A stretch of DNA of 12,041 bases from Myxococcales bacterium (GTDB taxonomy: Bacteria > Myxococcota > Bradymonadia > UBA7976 > UBA1532): assembly GCA_020430675.1 (NCBI GenBank), contig JAGQJJ010000053.1, forward strand, positions 1 through 12,041. The letters run 5' to 3'. Made by a program: the position numbers and the translations under genes. The notes under the pieces are model-generated. The model was not told the origin of the DNA and did no database searches. It saw only the letters and a program-made list of their open reading frames with translations. Positions 1 to 7,758 of the stretch are shown here, one piece after another. The stretch's first letter is position 1. The number at the start of each line of letters is the position of its first letter.

Positions 1-260
1 CGGGCGAGCGCGGCCTCGCCCTGCCTTTTCTGGGCCGCCCGGCGCCCACACCGCGCACTTTTGAGCGCTTGCAGGCGATGACCGCCGCCGCACCGCTGCT
101 CATCTGGTCGCAGCGCGAGGCCAACGGCGATCATCGCGTGCACGTCGAGCCCTTGCCGGCTGACAACGCGCTGGCCGCGGCGACCGCGCGCCTCGAAGCG
201 CTGGTGCGGGCGACGCCGACGGCCTGGGTCTGGCTGCACGATCGCTGGCGCGATGGATGA
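1..260 (+). CDS. Lipid A biosynthesis acyltransferase (LpxL/HtrB family), 3' end only
   Basis: This is the last 85 codons of a gene that begins before the window; the frame is open from base 3 to the TGA at 258-260. The visible residues carry the C-terminal hallmarks of Kdo2-lipid A acyltransferases: a PFLGRPAPTP segment (the usual 'vpFfGrpa.tp' motif), a hydrophobic strand with acidic and basic residues after it, and the family ending in which a Pro and Trp are followed by WLHDRWR (usual form PEQWxWxHRRW). The enzyme would add a secondary acyl chain to lipid A at the inner membrane. The catalytic HX4D box lies upstream and cannot be checked. It stands directly before the LPS transport genes lptA and lptB, which fits an envelope role. 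Which member of the family it is (LpxL, LpxM or similar) cannot be told from this piece. Confidence 0.82.
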   Translation, partial: GERGLALPFLGRPAPTPRTFERLQAMTAAAPLLIWSQREANGDHRVHVEPLPADNALAAATARLEALVRATPTAWVWLHDRWRDG

Positions 261-291
261 CCTGCACCCCCGCCCGCGTTACTGTGCCGCG

Positions 292-746
292 ATGCGTTTG
301 CCCGCCTTCCTGCTGCTGTTTGCGCTCGCCTGGCTGCTCGTGGGCGCCGATGACGCGCCGCTCGATGTGCAGGCGGCGCGCGTCGAGTACGACCGCAAGA
401 CCGGCGTGGTGCGCTTCGAGGGCGAGGTGCAGGCCGTTCAAGGCGCGCTGACGCTGCGCTGCGACCGATTGGTGGCCCATTACGCCGAGGGCGGCGCGTT
501 GACCGCGCTCGACGCCGAGGGCGGAGTCAAGGTCACCGCCGAGGGCTGGACGGCCAGCGCCGGCCGCGCTGCGTGGCGCCGCGAGGCGGGCACGCTGGAG
601 CTGACCGAACACCCCGTCGTGGTGCGCGGCGAAGACCGCCTCGAAGGCGCGCGCATCGTCTTCTGGCCCGACGCCGGCAAGCTGGTCGTCGAGCAGGCCC
701 GCGGTCGCCTGCGCGCCCCGCGCCTCGACGCGCGCTTGCAGGCGCC

Positions 747-750
<4 letters not shown>
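292..750 (+). CDS. lptA: LPS export periplasmic protein LptA (OstA-like domain)
   Basis: A 152-residue protein with a clear signal peptide at residues 1-20 (Met-Arg, then a Leu/Ala/Phe-rich core ending near VGA-DD) and no lipobox cysteine, so a periplasmic product is expected. The rest is an OstA/LptA_N-type repeat pattern: 'A..veYDrktGvvrFeGeVqavqGalTLrcDrLvahY' is followed by a second set ending in LEGARIVFW and a third strand. LptA polymers bridge the inner and outer membranes and carry LPS. I chose the ATG at 292 because it gives a normal signal peptide. An in-frame ATG at 253, overlapping the end of the acyltransferase, would add 13 residues before it and is possible; neither has a strong ribosome binding site. 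It is a little shorter than E. coli LptA (185 residues). No lptC lies between it and the preceding gene. An LptC-like role is a less likely alternative. Confidence 0.85.
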
Positions 751-1529
<779 letters not shown>

Positions 1530-1536
1530 GAGCACG

Positions 1537-2988
1537 ATGGGGCTGGATCTCCGACTCGAGCTGAAGATGAGCCAGCAGCTGGTGATGACACCCCAGCTGC
1601 AACAGGCCATCAAGCTGCTCCAGCTTTCGCGAACGGATCTGATCGACGCGGTCCGCGAGGAGCTGCTCGAAAATCCGCTGCTGGAGGAGCAGTCCGAGAT
1701 CGCCGCCTCGGAGGTGAAGGTCGACACCGTCGAAGAGCTGCGCCGCCGCGAAGACCAAGAGAAGACGACCGATGTGCGCGGCGACTCGGAAGCCGACCCG
1801 TCACAGCAGCAGATCGACTGGGAAGCCTACTTCGAGAACTACACCGCGCCCATGCCCGGCACCGGGCCGCAGCGCCTGCGCGATGATGAGCTGCCGAGCT
1901 ACGAAGCGACGCTCACCCGCGAGACCACACTGTTCGACCACCTGATGTGGCAGCTGCAGGTCTCTGACTTCACCGAGCAGGAGGAGCGGGTCGCCGGTGC
2001 GCTGATCGGCAATATCGACGATGACGGCTACCTGAAGGGCGTTGACCTGACGGTGCTGGCCGAAGAACTCGGCAACGACCGCGAGTATGTCGAAGAGGTG
2101 CTGGAGATGATCCAGGTCTTCGACCCGCCCGGCGTCGGCGCGCGCTCGTTGGCCGAGTGCCTGCTGATTCAGGCGCGCTTTCTGGAGCTGGGCGCGATCG
2201 TCGAGGACATCATCCGCGAGCACCTCGACAACCTCGAAAAGAAGAACTACCACGCCATCGCCCGCGAGATGGACCTGGAGCTCGAAGAGGTGATCGAGGC
2301 CGCGCGCCTCATCAGCCAGCTCGAACCCCGGCCCGGGCGCCCGTATACCGGCGAAGCGCCGCGCTATATCACCCCCGACATCTACATCAAGAAGGATGAC
2401 GAGGGCGTCTACCGCGCGATGCTCAACGAAGACGGCATGCCCCGCCTGCGCATCTCGGCCTTCTACCGCAACGCGCTCAAGCAGGCGGAGACCTCGGAGA
2501 CCAAGAAGTACGTCACCGAGAAGCTCAACTCGGCGGCCTGGCTGATCCGCAGCATCCAGCAGCGGCAGAAGACCATCGTCAAGGTCACCGAGAGCATCAT
2601 CAAGTTCCAGGGGGCCTTCTTCGAGAAGGGCGTCGAGCACCTCAAGCCGCTCATCCTGCGCGATGTGGCGGAAGACATCGGCATGCACGAGTCGACCGTC
2701 AGCCGGGTGACGACCAACAAGTATGTGCACACCCCCCAAGGCATCTACGAGCTGAAGTACTTCTTCAACTCGTCCATTCAAGGCGATGACGGCGACCTCG
2801 CGAGCGAGGCGGTCAAGAGCAAGATCAAGGCGCTCATCGCCGTTGAAGATCCAAAGCGGCCGCATAGCGACCAGAAGTTGGTGGACCTGCTCAAGGACGA
2901 CGGGGTGAAGATCGCCCGCCGTACGGTGGCCAAATACCGCGAGGCGATGGGCATTCTGCCCAGCTCCAAGCGGCGGCGCCTTTTCTGA
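1537..2988 (+). CDS. rpoN: RNA polymerase sigma-54 factor RpoN
   Basis: Alternative sigma factor of 483 residues (E. coli: 477) that directs RNA polymerase to -24/-12 promoters and needs AAA+ activators. Region I is visible at residues 1-50, with the typical Gln/Leu-rich MSQQLVMTPQLQQAIKLLQLS stretch (ending in a Ser) and ELLENPLLEE. An acidic, low-complexity region II follows (about 50-110), then the core-binding domain. A helix-turn-helix (RDVAEDIGMHESTVSRV, about 375-391) and the RpoN box ARRTVAKYRE (460-469) recognise the -12 and -24 elements, and the end is basic (SSKRRRLF). The ATG at 1537 begins exactly at the family's conserved N-terminus; the frame is open upstream only within lptB. 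The ribosome binding site is weak. All functional regions appear intact. No sigma-54 activator is encoded in the window. Confidence 0.97.
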   Translation: MGLDLRLELKMSQQLVMTPQLQQAIKLLQLSRTDLIDAVREELLENPLLEEQSEIAASEVKVDTVEELRRREDQEKTTDVRGDSEADPSQQQIDWEAYFENYTAPMPGTGPQRLRDDELPSYEATLTRETTLFDHLMWQLQVSDFTEQEERVAGALIGNIDDDGYLKGVDLTVLAEELGNDREYVEEVLEMIQVFDPPGVGARSLAECLLIQARFLELGAIVEDIIREHLDNLEKKNYHAIAREMDLELEEVIEAARLISQLEPRPGRPYTGEAPRYITPDIYIKKDDEGVYRAMLNEDGMPRLRISAFYRNALKQAETSETKKYVTEKLNSAAWLIRSIQQRQKTIVKVTESIIKFQGAFFEKGVEHLKPLILRDVAEDIGMHESTVSRVTTNKYVHTPQGIYELKYFFNSSIQGDDGDLASEAVKSKIKALIAVEDPKRPHSDQKLVDLLKDDGVKIARRTVAKYREAMGILPSSKRRRLF

Positions 2989-3018
2989 AGCCCAATCGCC
3001 CGAGGACGCGACTCCGCG

Positions 3019-3480
3019 ATGCGCATCTCTGAGTTTCTCGACGAAAAAGCCATCGACGCCGACCTGGGGGCGTCGAACAAACAAGGGGTTCTGCGCGAGT
3101 TGGTGGGCCTGATTCTGCGCATTGACGCCGATCTCGACCCGAACCTGCTCGTGGAGACGCTGCTGCGGCGCGAGAAGCTGCAGAGCACCGGCATCGGTGA
3201 CGGGGTGGCCATCCCGCACGGGCGCACGCCGGCGGTCAGCCGGGTGGTCGCCTGCGTGGGTCGCAGCGTGACCGGCGTCGATTTTCAGAGCCTTGATGGC
3301 CTGCCGACGAATCTCTTCTTCACGCTGCTCGTGCCCGAAGCGGAGCATGGGCTGCACCTCAAGGCCCTCGCGCGGGTGTCGCGGCTGCTCAAGGAGCCGC
3401 GCGTGCGGCAGGCGCTGCTCGACGCGAAGGATGCCGAGGCGATGTATCGCATCCTCATCGACGAGGACGCGAAGCTCTGA
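3019..3480 (+). CDS. ptsN: Nitrogen-type PTS EIIA protein (PtsN, EIIA-Ntr; EIIA fructose family)
   Basis: A single EIIA-fructose-type domain of 153 residues (E. coli PtsN: 163). The phosphorylation site is His67 in GIGDGVAIPHGR, the family signature. The middle strand DFQSLDGLPTNLFFTLLVPE and the helix HLKALARVSRLLKEP are also typical of PtsN. It is a soluble regulatory phosphoprotein that accepts phosphate from an HPr-type carrier rather than acting in transport by itself, and in other bacteria it tunes potassium, nitrogen or envelope functions. It follows rpoN after 30 bases and precedes hprK after 16. In many proteobacteria hpf lies between rpoN and ptsN; here it is missing. Neither an Npr nor a PtsP gene is present in the window, so the likely donor is the HPr at 7759-8037 (inference). 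The best Shine-Dalgarno match, GAGGA at 3002-3006, is rather far from the ATG. Confidence 0.93.
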   Translation: MRISEFLDEKAIDADLGASNKQGVLRELVGLILRIDADLDPNLLVETLLRREKLQSTGIGDGVAIPHGRTPAVSRVVACVGRSVTGVDFQSLDGLPTNLFFTLLVPEAEHGLHLKALARVSRLLKEPRVRQALLDAKDAEAMYRILIDEDAKL

Positions 3481-3483
3481 CCC

Positions 3484-3490
3484 GGAGGGG
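3484..3490 (+). promoter_or_regulatory. Ribosome binding site of hprK
   Basis: GGAGGGG ends six bases before the ATG at 3497. It decides the start: the open frame extends further upstream into ptsN, but this is the only site there with a strong Shine-Dalgarno sequence, and homologous protein sequence begins just after it. Confidence 0.75.
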
Positions 3491-3496
3491 GCCCCC

Positions 3497-4462
3497 ATGC
3501 CGTCGGTGACGGTGGGCGAGCTTTTGAGCATCCTCCGCGCCGACGACTTCGAACTGGTCGGCGGCGGGCTGCGGGCCCTGTCTCGCGTCGTCGGCCATCG
3601 CACGGTGCAGCGCGTGGGGCTGGCGCTCAGCGGGCATACCGAACACGTCGTGCACGACCGGATCCAGCTCATGGGCCGCTCGGAGGCGGGCTTCCTCGAC
3701 AAGCTCGCGCCGGGGCCGCGGCAGGCGCACCTCGCCTCGCTGGTGGCGCTCGATTTTCCGGCGCTGGTGGTGACCGCCGGGCGCCCGCCCGAGCCGACGC
3801 TGATCGAGCTCTGCGATCAGGCCGGCTGCGGGCTCTTGTGCACCGGGCTCGAGTCGACCGAAGCGACCGAGCGCGTCAACGCGGCGCTGGCGCAGTTTTT
3901 TGCGCCGCACGAGACGCGCCACGCGGTGCTGGTCGACGTGCACGGCGTGGGCGTGCTCTTGACCGGAAAGAGCGGCATCGGAAAGAGCGAGGTCGGCCTG
4001 GAACTGGTCGCGCGTGGCCACCGCCTGGTCGCCGATGACCTGGTGGTGCTGCGCGCGCTCGACGAGGACCATGTCGAGGGCACCAGCCCTGAGCTGACCC
4101 GCCACCTGATGGAGATTCGCGGGCTCGGCATCATCAACATCAAGGATCTGTTCGGCGTGGCCGCCGTGCGCGAGCAGAAGCGCGTCGAGCTGGTGGCCGA
4201 GCTGGTCGATTGGAACGACTCGATCGACTACGACCGCCTGGGGCTCGACGAGCGGCATGTGGCGCTGGCCGGGGTCTCGGTGCCCCATGTGACGTTGCCC
4301 GTGCGCCCGGGGCGCTCGTTGGCTCTGGTCATCGAGATCGCCGCCCGCAACCGGCTGCTCAAAGTGCAGGGCACGCACTCGGCGCGCGCGTTTGCCGAGC
4401 GTCTGGAGCGGCATATCGGCGGCGGCGACGACGATCCCAACGCTTCGGGGAACGGCACATGA
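3497..4462 (+). CDS. hprK: HPr kinase/phosphorylase HprK
   Basis: A 321-residue enzyme that phosphorylates and dephosphorylates HPr on its regulatory serine. The N-terminal domain (about 1-125) is weakly conserved, as usual. The catalytic domain has the conserved His142, the P-loop GKSGIGKS (157-164), the following SEVGLELVARGHRLVADD block, and the family signature MEIRGLGIINIKDLFG, then YDRLGL and PVRPGRSLA near the end. One small deviation is that the usual His-Gly before the P-loop strand is His142-Ala143. The length matches Gram-positive HprK (about 310) rather than the short alphaproteobacterial form that lacks the N-terminal domain. Its stop overlaps the rapZ start (ATGA). The presumed substrate, HPr with Ser49, is encoded in the same cluster, so a complete serine-phosphorylation branch is present. 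What HPr-Ser-P controls here is unknown; no ccpA is seen. Confidence 0.95.
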   Translation: MPSVTVGELLSILRADDFELVGGGLRALSRVVGHRTVQRVGLALSGHTEHVVHDRIQLMGRSEAGFLDKLAPGPRQAHLASLVALDFPALVVTAGRPPEPTLIELCDQAGCGLLCTGLESTEATERVNAALAQFFAPHETRHAVLVDVHGVGVLLTGKSGIGKSEVGLELVARGHRLVADDLVVLRALDEDHVEGTSPELTRHLMEIRGLGIINIKDLFGVAAVREQKRVELVAELVDWNDSIDYDRLGLDERHVALAGVSVPHVTLPVRPGRSLALVIEIAARNRLLKVQGTHSARAFAERLERHIGGGDDDPNASGNGT

Positions 4463-5346
4463 GCACGCCAGCCGGCGAGGGCGAGCTGAAGCTGCTGGTG
4501 ATCACCGGCCTGAGCGGCTCGGGCATCTCGACGGCGATTCACGCGCTCGAGGATCTGGGCTTCTTCTGCGTCGACAACCTGCCGCCGCCCCTGCTGCCCA
4601 AGCTGATCGACCTGGCCCGGCAGGCGTCTGGCTTTCGTCGCCTGGCGATGGGGCTCGACGCGCGCAATGTGCAGGACGTTGAAGGCACGCTGGCGCTGCT
4701 CGATGGCCTGAGCGACAACGGGCTGGCGATCGACATCCTCTTCCTCGAAGCCAGCGACGCGACCTTGCTGCGCCGTTTCAGCGTCTCGCGTCGGCCGCAT
4801 CCGCTCGGCCGTGACGGGCTGCCCATCCCCGACGCCATCCGCACCGAGCGGTTGGTGATGCACCCGTTCCGCGAGCGCGCGCGCATGCTGCTCGACACGT
4901 CCGACCTGAACGTGCACGAGTGCAAGCGGCAGGTGCAGGGCTTCGCCACCGGCGGGCGCCCGCGCGGCATGGCAATCACGGTGATGAGCTTCGGTTTTCG
5001 CCATGGGGTGCCGGCCGAGGCCGACATCGTCTGGGACGTGCGCTTCTTGAAGAACCCGCACTTCGACCCGGTGCTGCGGCCGCTGTCGGGCAGTCATCCC
5101 GACGTGGCCGCGTTTGTGCTGGAGCACCCGACGACGCGGCGCTTCCTCGAACGGCTCATCCCGCTGCTCGATGACGTGCTGCCGGCCTACGAGCATGAGG
5201 GCAAGAGCCACCTGACCATCGCCGTCGGCTGCACCGGCGGCCGCCACCGCTCGGTCGCCATCGCCGAGCGGCTGCACGCGCATCTGCAGACGCACGCCAA
5301 CGCCCCCAAGCTGCGCCATCGCGACATTCACAAGGAGCCGTCATGA
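4459..5346 (+). CDS. rapZ: RapZ/YvcJ-family nucleotide-binding protein with altered Walker A
   Basis: A 295-residue member of the RapZ (YhbJ/YvcJ) family; in E. coli it is the RNA-binding adaptor that controls glucosamine-6-phosphate synthase GlmS. The N-terminal P-loop domain is recognisable from LEDLGFFCVDNLPPPLLP, LFLEASDATLLRRF and SRRPHPL. The C-terminal domain, which binds RNA and amino sugar in E. coli, has FGFRHGVPAEADIVWDVRFL and GCTGGRHRS (from Cys258 to Ser265), both intact. The P-loop itself reads GLSGSGIST (residues 17-25): the normally invariant lysine is Ile23 (codon ATC). Two base changes separate ATC from a lysine codon, so a simple read error is unlikely. Nucleotide binding may be lost or changed while the C-terminal function is kept (inference). 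The ATG overlaps the hprK stop, with GGGGAA upstream. The hprK-rapZ-PTS order is common in bacteria. Confidence 0.93.
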   Translation: MSTPAGEGELKLLVITGLSGSGISTAIHALEDLGFFCVDNLPPPLLPKLIDLARQASGFRRLAMGLDARNVQDVEGTLALLDGLSDNGLAIDILFLEASDATLLRRFSVSRRPHPLGRDGLPIPDAIRTERLVMHPFRERARMLLDTSDLNVHECKRQVQGFATGGRPRGMAITVMSFGFRHGVPAEADIVWDVRFLKNPHFDPVLRPLSGSHPDVAAFVLEHPTTRRFLERLIPLLDDVLPAYEHEGKSHLTIAVGCTGGRHRSVAIAERLHAHLQTHANAPKLRHRDIHKEPS

Positions 5347-5744
5347 TCGGCATCGTCATCTGTACTCACGCCGATCTGGCCCAGGCTCTGCTCGCGACGA
5401 CCGAGATGATCGTCGGCGAGCTGCCCGCGGCGCGCGCGGTCGGCGTGCAGCGCGAGGACGGGCCCGAGCGCGTGCTGGAGCGCATCCGCGCCGCCATCGA
5501 CGAGGTGGACATCGGGGATGGGGTCGTGCTGTTGTGTGACATGTTCGGAGGCACCCCCTCGAACCTCAGCCTCTCGCTGCTCAGCGACAAGCTGGAGGTG
5601 GTGACCGGGGTGAACCTGCCCATGCTGCTGAAGCTGTACACCGCTCGAAAGGGCCCGCTGGCCGAGGTCGCCGCCGCCGCCCGCACCCACGGTCGAGACA
5701 ATATCCTCGTCGCCGGCGAGCTGATGCGGGGCAAAGCGTCGTGA
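5343..5744 (+). CDS. PTS mannose-family EIIA component
   Basis: A 133-residue single-domain EIIA of the mannose (EIIA-Man) family. The phospho-accepting His9 lies in the N-terminal strand GIVICTHADLA, and the CDMFGGTPSNLSL motif (about residues 60-72) is the family's second hallmark. It takes phosphate from HPr and passes it to the EIIB encoded next. It is encoded separately from EIIB, unlike E. coli ManX where the two are fused. The start is well supported by AAGGAG at 5332-5337, five bases before an ATG that overlaps the rapZ stop. It overlaps EIIB by four bases (GTGA). Substrate specificity cannot be read from the sequence, so I give no symbol. Confidence 0.93.
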   Translation: MIGIVICTHADLAQALLATTEMIVGELPAARAVGVQREDGPERVLERIRAAIDEVDIGDGVVLLCDMFGGTPSNLSLSLLSDKLEVVTGVNLPMLLKLYTARKGPLAEVAAAARTHGRDNILVAGELMRGKAS

Positions 5745-6220
5745 ACCCGTTCTACCGCGTCGACAACCGGCTGGTGCACGGCCAGATCATCGCCACCTGG
5801 ATGCCGCATCTGCGCCTGCAGCGCATCTTGATCGCCAGCGATACCGTGCCGGCCAACGCCATGCAGATGACCCTGTTTCGCATGGTCATCCCCGAGGGGC
5901 TGGCGTTCGACGCGCTGCCGATCGAAGCGGCCGCCGAGTGGCTCAACGCGCGCAAGTACGGCTACGCGAGCACGCTGGTGCTGCTTGAGACGGTGACCGA
6001 CGCAGCGCGCCTTTTTGCCGCGGGCCATCCGTTTGCGATGCTCAATATCGGCAACGTGCACCACACGTCGGGCGCGGTGACCATCACGCCCGCGGTTCAT
6101 CTGGCCGAGACCGACCTGGGCCTGCTGCGGCAGCTCGCCAGCCGCGGCATGCAGATCGAAGTGCGCAGTCTGCCGAGCGAGGCGCCGGCTGATTTGAAGC
6201 GGGCGTTGGAGGGTCGCTGA
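5741..6220 (+). CDS. PTS mannose/sorbose-family EIIB component
   Basis: A 159-residue EIIB of the sorbose/mannose family (PTSIIB_sorb). The N-terminal active-site loop YRVDNRLVHGQI carries the phosphorylated His13, and 'iiatWmphL..qrIlIasD.v' and a conserved MLNIGNVHH segment follow. In homologues the last is usually NxGG, so the loop is slightly unusual. It receives phosphate from EIIA and transfers it to the sugar brought in by EIIC/EIID. The start is a GTG whose last two bases begin the EIIA stop codon, which suggests coupled translation. It ends directly against the EIIC start with no spacer. Confidence 0.93.
   Translation: MNPFYRVDNRLVHGQIIATWMPHLRLQRILIASDTVPANAMQMTLFRMVIPEGLAFDALPIEAAAEWLNARKYGYASTLVLLETVTDAARLFAAGHPFAMLNIGNVHHTSGAVTITPAVHLAETDLGLLRQLASRGMQIEVRSLPSEAPADLKRALEGR
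6208..6213 (+). promoter_or_regulatory. Ribosome binding site of the EIIC gene
   Basis: GGAGGG lies seven bases before the GTG at 6221, inside the last codons of the EIIB gene. It supports the GTG start directly after the EIIB stop. Confidence 0.65.
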
Positions 6221-6937
6221 GTGGATCCGCTGGCCATCGCCGCTGACGTGGGCCTGGTCGCCGCCTTCGGGGGCGTGCTGGGCATGGAACGGCGAGGTGC
6301 CTTCCAAGCGATGCTGGCCCAGCCCCTGGTGGCGGTGCCGGCGCTGGCGGTGGTGCTCGGCGATCCGGCGACCGGGCTGTGGCTGGGCGCGTTGCTTCAG
6401 CTTCTGTGGATGTCTTCGGTGTTGTTCGGCGCCAATGTGCCGCCCAACGAGACGATGGCCTCGCTGAGCATCGCCGGCATGGTGCTGATGTTCGGTCGCC
6501 ATGTGGGCCCGGTCGACCACTCCATCTGCGCGCTGGCCATTCTGCTGGGCGCGCCGCTGGCGCTGCTCGGCCGCTGGCTCGACGTGCGCTTCGATCAGAT
6601 CAACCTGGCGCTCGCCAAACGGGCCGACGCCGTGGTTGAGGAGGGTCACCCCGACGCGCTCGGGCATCTGGTGCTGCTCGGGCTCGCGCGCATGTTCCTG
6701 GCCAACGCAGTCGTTGTGGGTGTCGCCGCGCTGGTCGGTCTGATGATCCTGACCCTGGTGCGCCCGCTGCTGCGCGACGCGCTGCTGGTCGCGTTGGGCG
6801 TGGTGGGCAGCTACGTGCTGCCGGCGCTGGGGCTCGCGGTGGCCCTCTCGCTGGTGCGTCGGCGGCGGGGGCTGGCGCTGGCCTTCGCGGCGTTTGTCGC
6901 GGTGGTGGCCCTGTTCGGGCAGGAGCGCCTGTCATGA
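6221..6937 (+). CDS. PTS mannose-family EIIC membrane component
   Basis: A 238-residue integral membrane protein with long hydrophobic stretches through most of its length (roughly residues 5-20, 30-65, 80-120, 145-175, 180-215 and 215-235). The segment ERRGAFQAMLAQPLV near residues 23-37, followed by GLWLGALLQLLWM, is typical of the sorbose/mannose EIIC family (PF03609 type). With EIID it forms the sugar channel in the inner membrane. It is somewhat shorter than E. coli ManY (266 residues) and its sequence is divergent, so the identity rests on these segments and on position between EIIB and EIID. It starts at GTG with a good ribosome binding site and overlaps EIID by four bases. The sugar transported cannot be predicted. 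Confidence 0.88.
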   Translation: MDPLAIAADVGLVAAFGGVLGMERRGAFQAMLAQPLVAVPALAVVLGDPATGLWLGALLQLLWMSSVLFGANVPPNETMASLSIAGMVLMFGRHVGPVDHSICALAILLGAPLALLGRWLDVRFDQINLALAKRADAVVEEGHPDALGHLVLLGLARMFLANAVVVGVAALVGLMILTLVRPLLRDALLVALGVVGSYVLPALGLAVALSLVRRRRGLALAFAAFVAVVALFGQERLS

Positions 6938-7740
6938 TCGCGGCCACCGCGTCTTCGGCCGCGCCGATCAAGACGGTCGGCACCGGAACGCTGCTGCGCG
7001 TGCTGTGGCGCAGCTTCTTCTTCCTGGCGGTGACCAACTTCGAGCGCATGCAGAACGTGGGCTTCGCGTGGTGCATGTGGCCGGCGCTCAAGCGGCTCTA
7101 CTCGGGCGAAGACCTCAAGGCGGCCATGAAGCGCCACCTCGAGTTCTTCAACAGCCACCCGTACATGGCCAGCGCGCTGCTCGGCGCGGCGGTGCGGTTT
7201 GAAGAAGAGGTCGCCGCCGGCCGCTCCACGCCCGATCGCGTGCAGATGTTCAAGCGATGCCTGATGGGCCCGATGGCGGCCATCGGCGACAGCTTCTTCT
7301 GGTCGAGCCTGCGCCCGTTCGGCGCGGCGTGGGCCATCGCCGGGGTGCTCAGCGACATCATCTGGGCGCCGATCGCCTTTTTGGTGCTCTACAACCTGTT
7401 CCACCTGTTCATCCGGTCGTACGGCCTGTTCGCCGGCTATCATCGCGGCGAACAGATCATCGAGCGGCTGCCCCGGCTTGAGCTGGTGCGCTTCGCCGAC
7501 CTCAGCCATTACGTCACCGGCTTTTTCCTCGGCATCGCCGGCGCGCTGTTTGCCGATCGCGCGGCCAGCACCGGCTGGCCGCTCGGCGATGGGCTCGAAC
7601 CGTTCCTGCTGGTCGTGCTGACGGTCATCTTCCTTTTGTGTCTCAAGCGAAAGATGGCGATGCCGATCCTGCTCTACAGCTTCACGTTGGGCTGCCTGGC
7701 GCTGGTGCTGGGCCTCAACGCCCTGTTTCCGCTGGTCTGA
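6934..7740 (+). CDS. PTS mannose-family EIID membrane component
   Basis: A 268-residue protein of the EIID family that partners EIIC. Characteristic segments are TNFERMQNVGFAWCMWP (about 34-50), LEFFNSHPYMAS, and MGPMAAIGDSFFWSSLRP (about 110-127). Hydrophobic membrane segments follow, near 130-160, 195-208 and the last 50 residues. E. coli ManZ is 286 residues and has the same order of motifs. The ATG at 6934 overlaps the EIIC stop and has AGGAG at 6921-6925. With EIIA, EIIB and EIIC this completes a four-subunit permease. Many deltaproteobacterial clusters with hprK and rapZ have only EIIA and sometimes EIIB, so the presence of both membrane subunits argues for real sugar transport as well as signalling (inference). 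Confidence 0.93.
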   Translation: MIAATASSAAPIKTVGTGTLLRVLWRSFFFLAVTNFERMQNVGFAWCMWPALKRLYSGEDLKAAMKRHLEFFNSHPYMASALLGAAVRFEEEVAAGRSTPDRVQMFKRCLMGPMAAIGDSFFWSSLRPFGAAWAIAGVLSDIIWAPIAFLVLYNLFHLFIRSYGLFAGYHRGEQIIERLPRLELVRFADLSHYVTGFFLGIAGALFADRAASTGWPLGDGLEPFLLVVLTVIFLLCLKRKMAMPILLYSFTLGCLALVLGLNALFPLV

Positions 7741-7746
7741 ACGCGA

Positions 7747-7752
7747 CGGAGG
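7747..7752 (+). promoter_or_regulatory. Ribosome binding site of the HPr gene
   Basis: CGGAGG, six bases before the ATG at 7759, in the 18-base gap after the EIID gene. It is one of the strongest Shine-Dalgarno sequences in the cluster, fitting the high expression usually seen for HPr. Confidence 0.7.
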
Positions 7753-7758
7753 CGAACC

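Noticed and set aside
573..746. Upstream in-frame extension of LptB
   Set aside because: It lies inside lptA and gives an Arg/Pro-rich sequence; the LptB family starts just after the TTG at 747.
2970..3018. Possible terminator between rpoN and ptsN, from the GGCGCC palindrome followed by TTTTC
   Set aside because: The palindrome has no loop and no stable stem with flanking bases, so it cannot form a normal intrinsic terminator.
3293..3496. Upstream in-frame extension of HprK
   Set aside because: It overlaps ptsN and is Arg/Ser/Cys-rich; the strong ribosome binding site at 3484-3490 fixes the start at 3497.
1801..3702. Open frame of 633 codons on the - strand opposite rpoN and ptsN
   Set aside because: It lies antisense to two certain genes and its sequence has the His/Asp/Leu/Arg-rich look produced by reading GC-biased codons backwards; no motif is recognisable.
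5366..6667. Open frame of 433 codons on the - strand opposite the EIIA-EIIB-EIIC genes
   Set aside because: It spans three well-supported genes in antisense; explained by the absence of A/T-rich stop codons in high-GC DNA.
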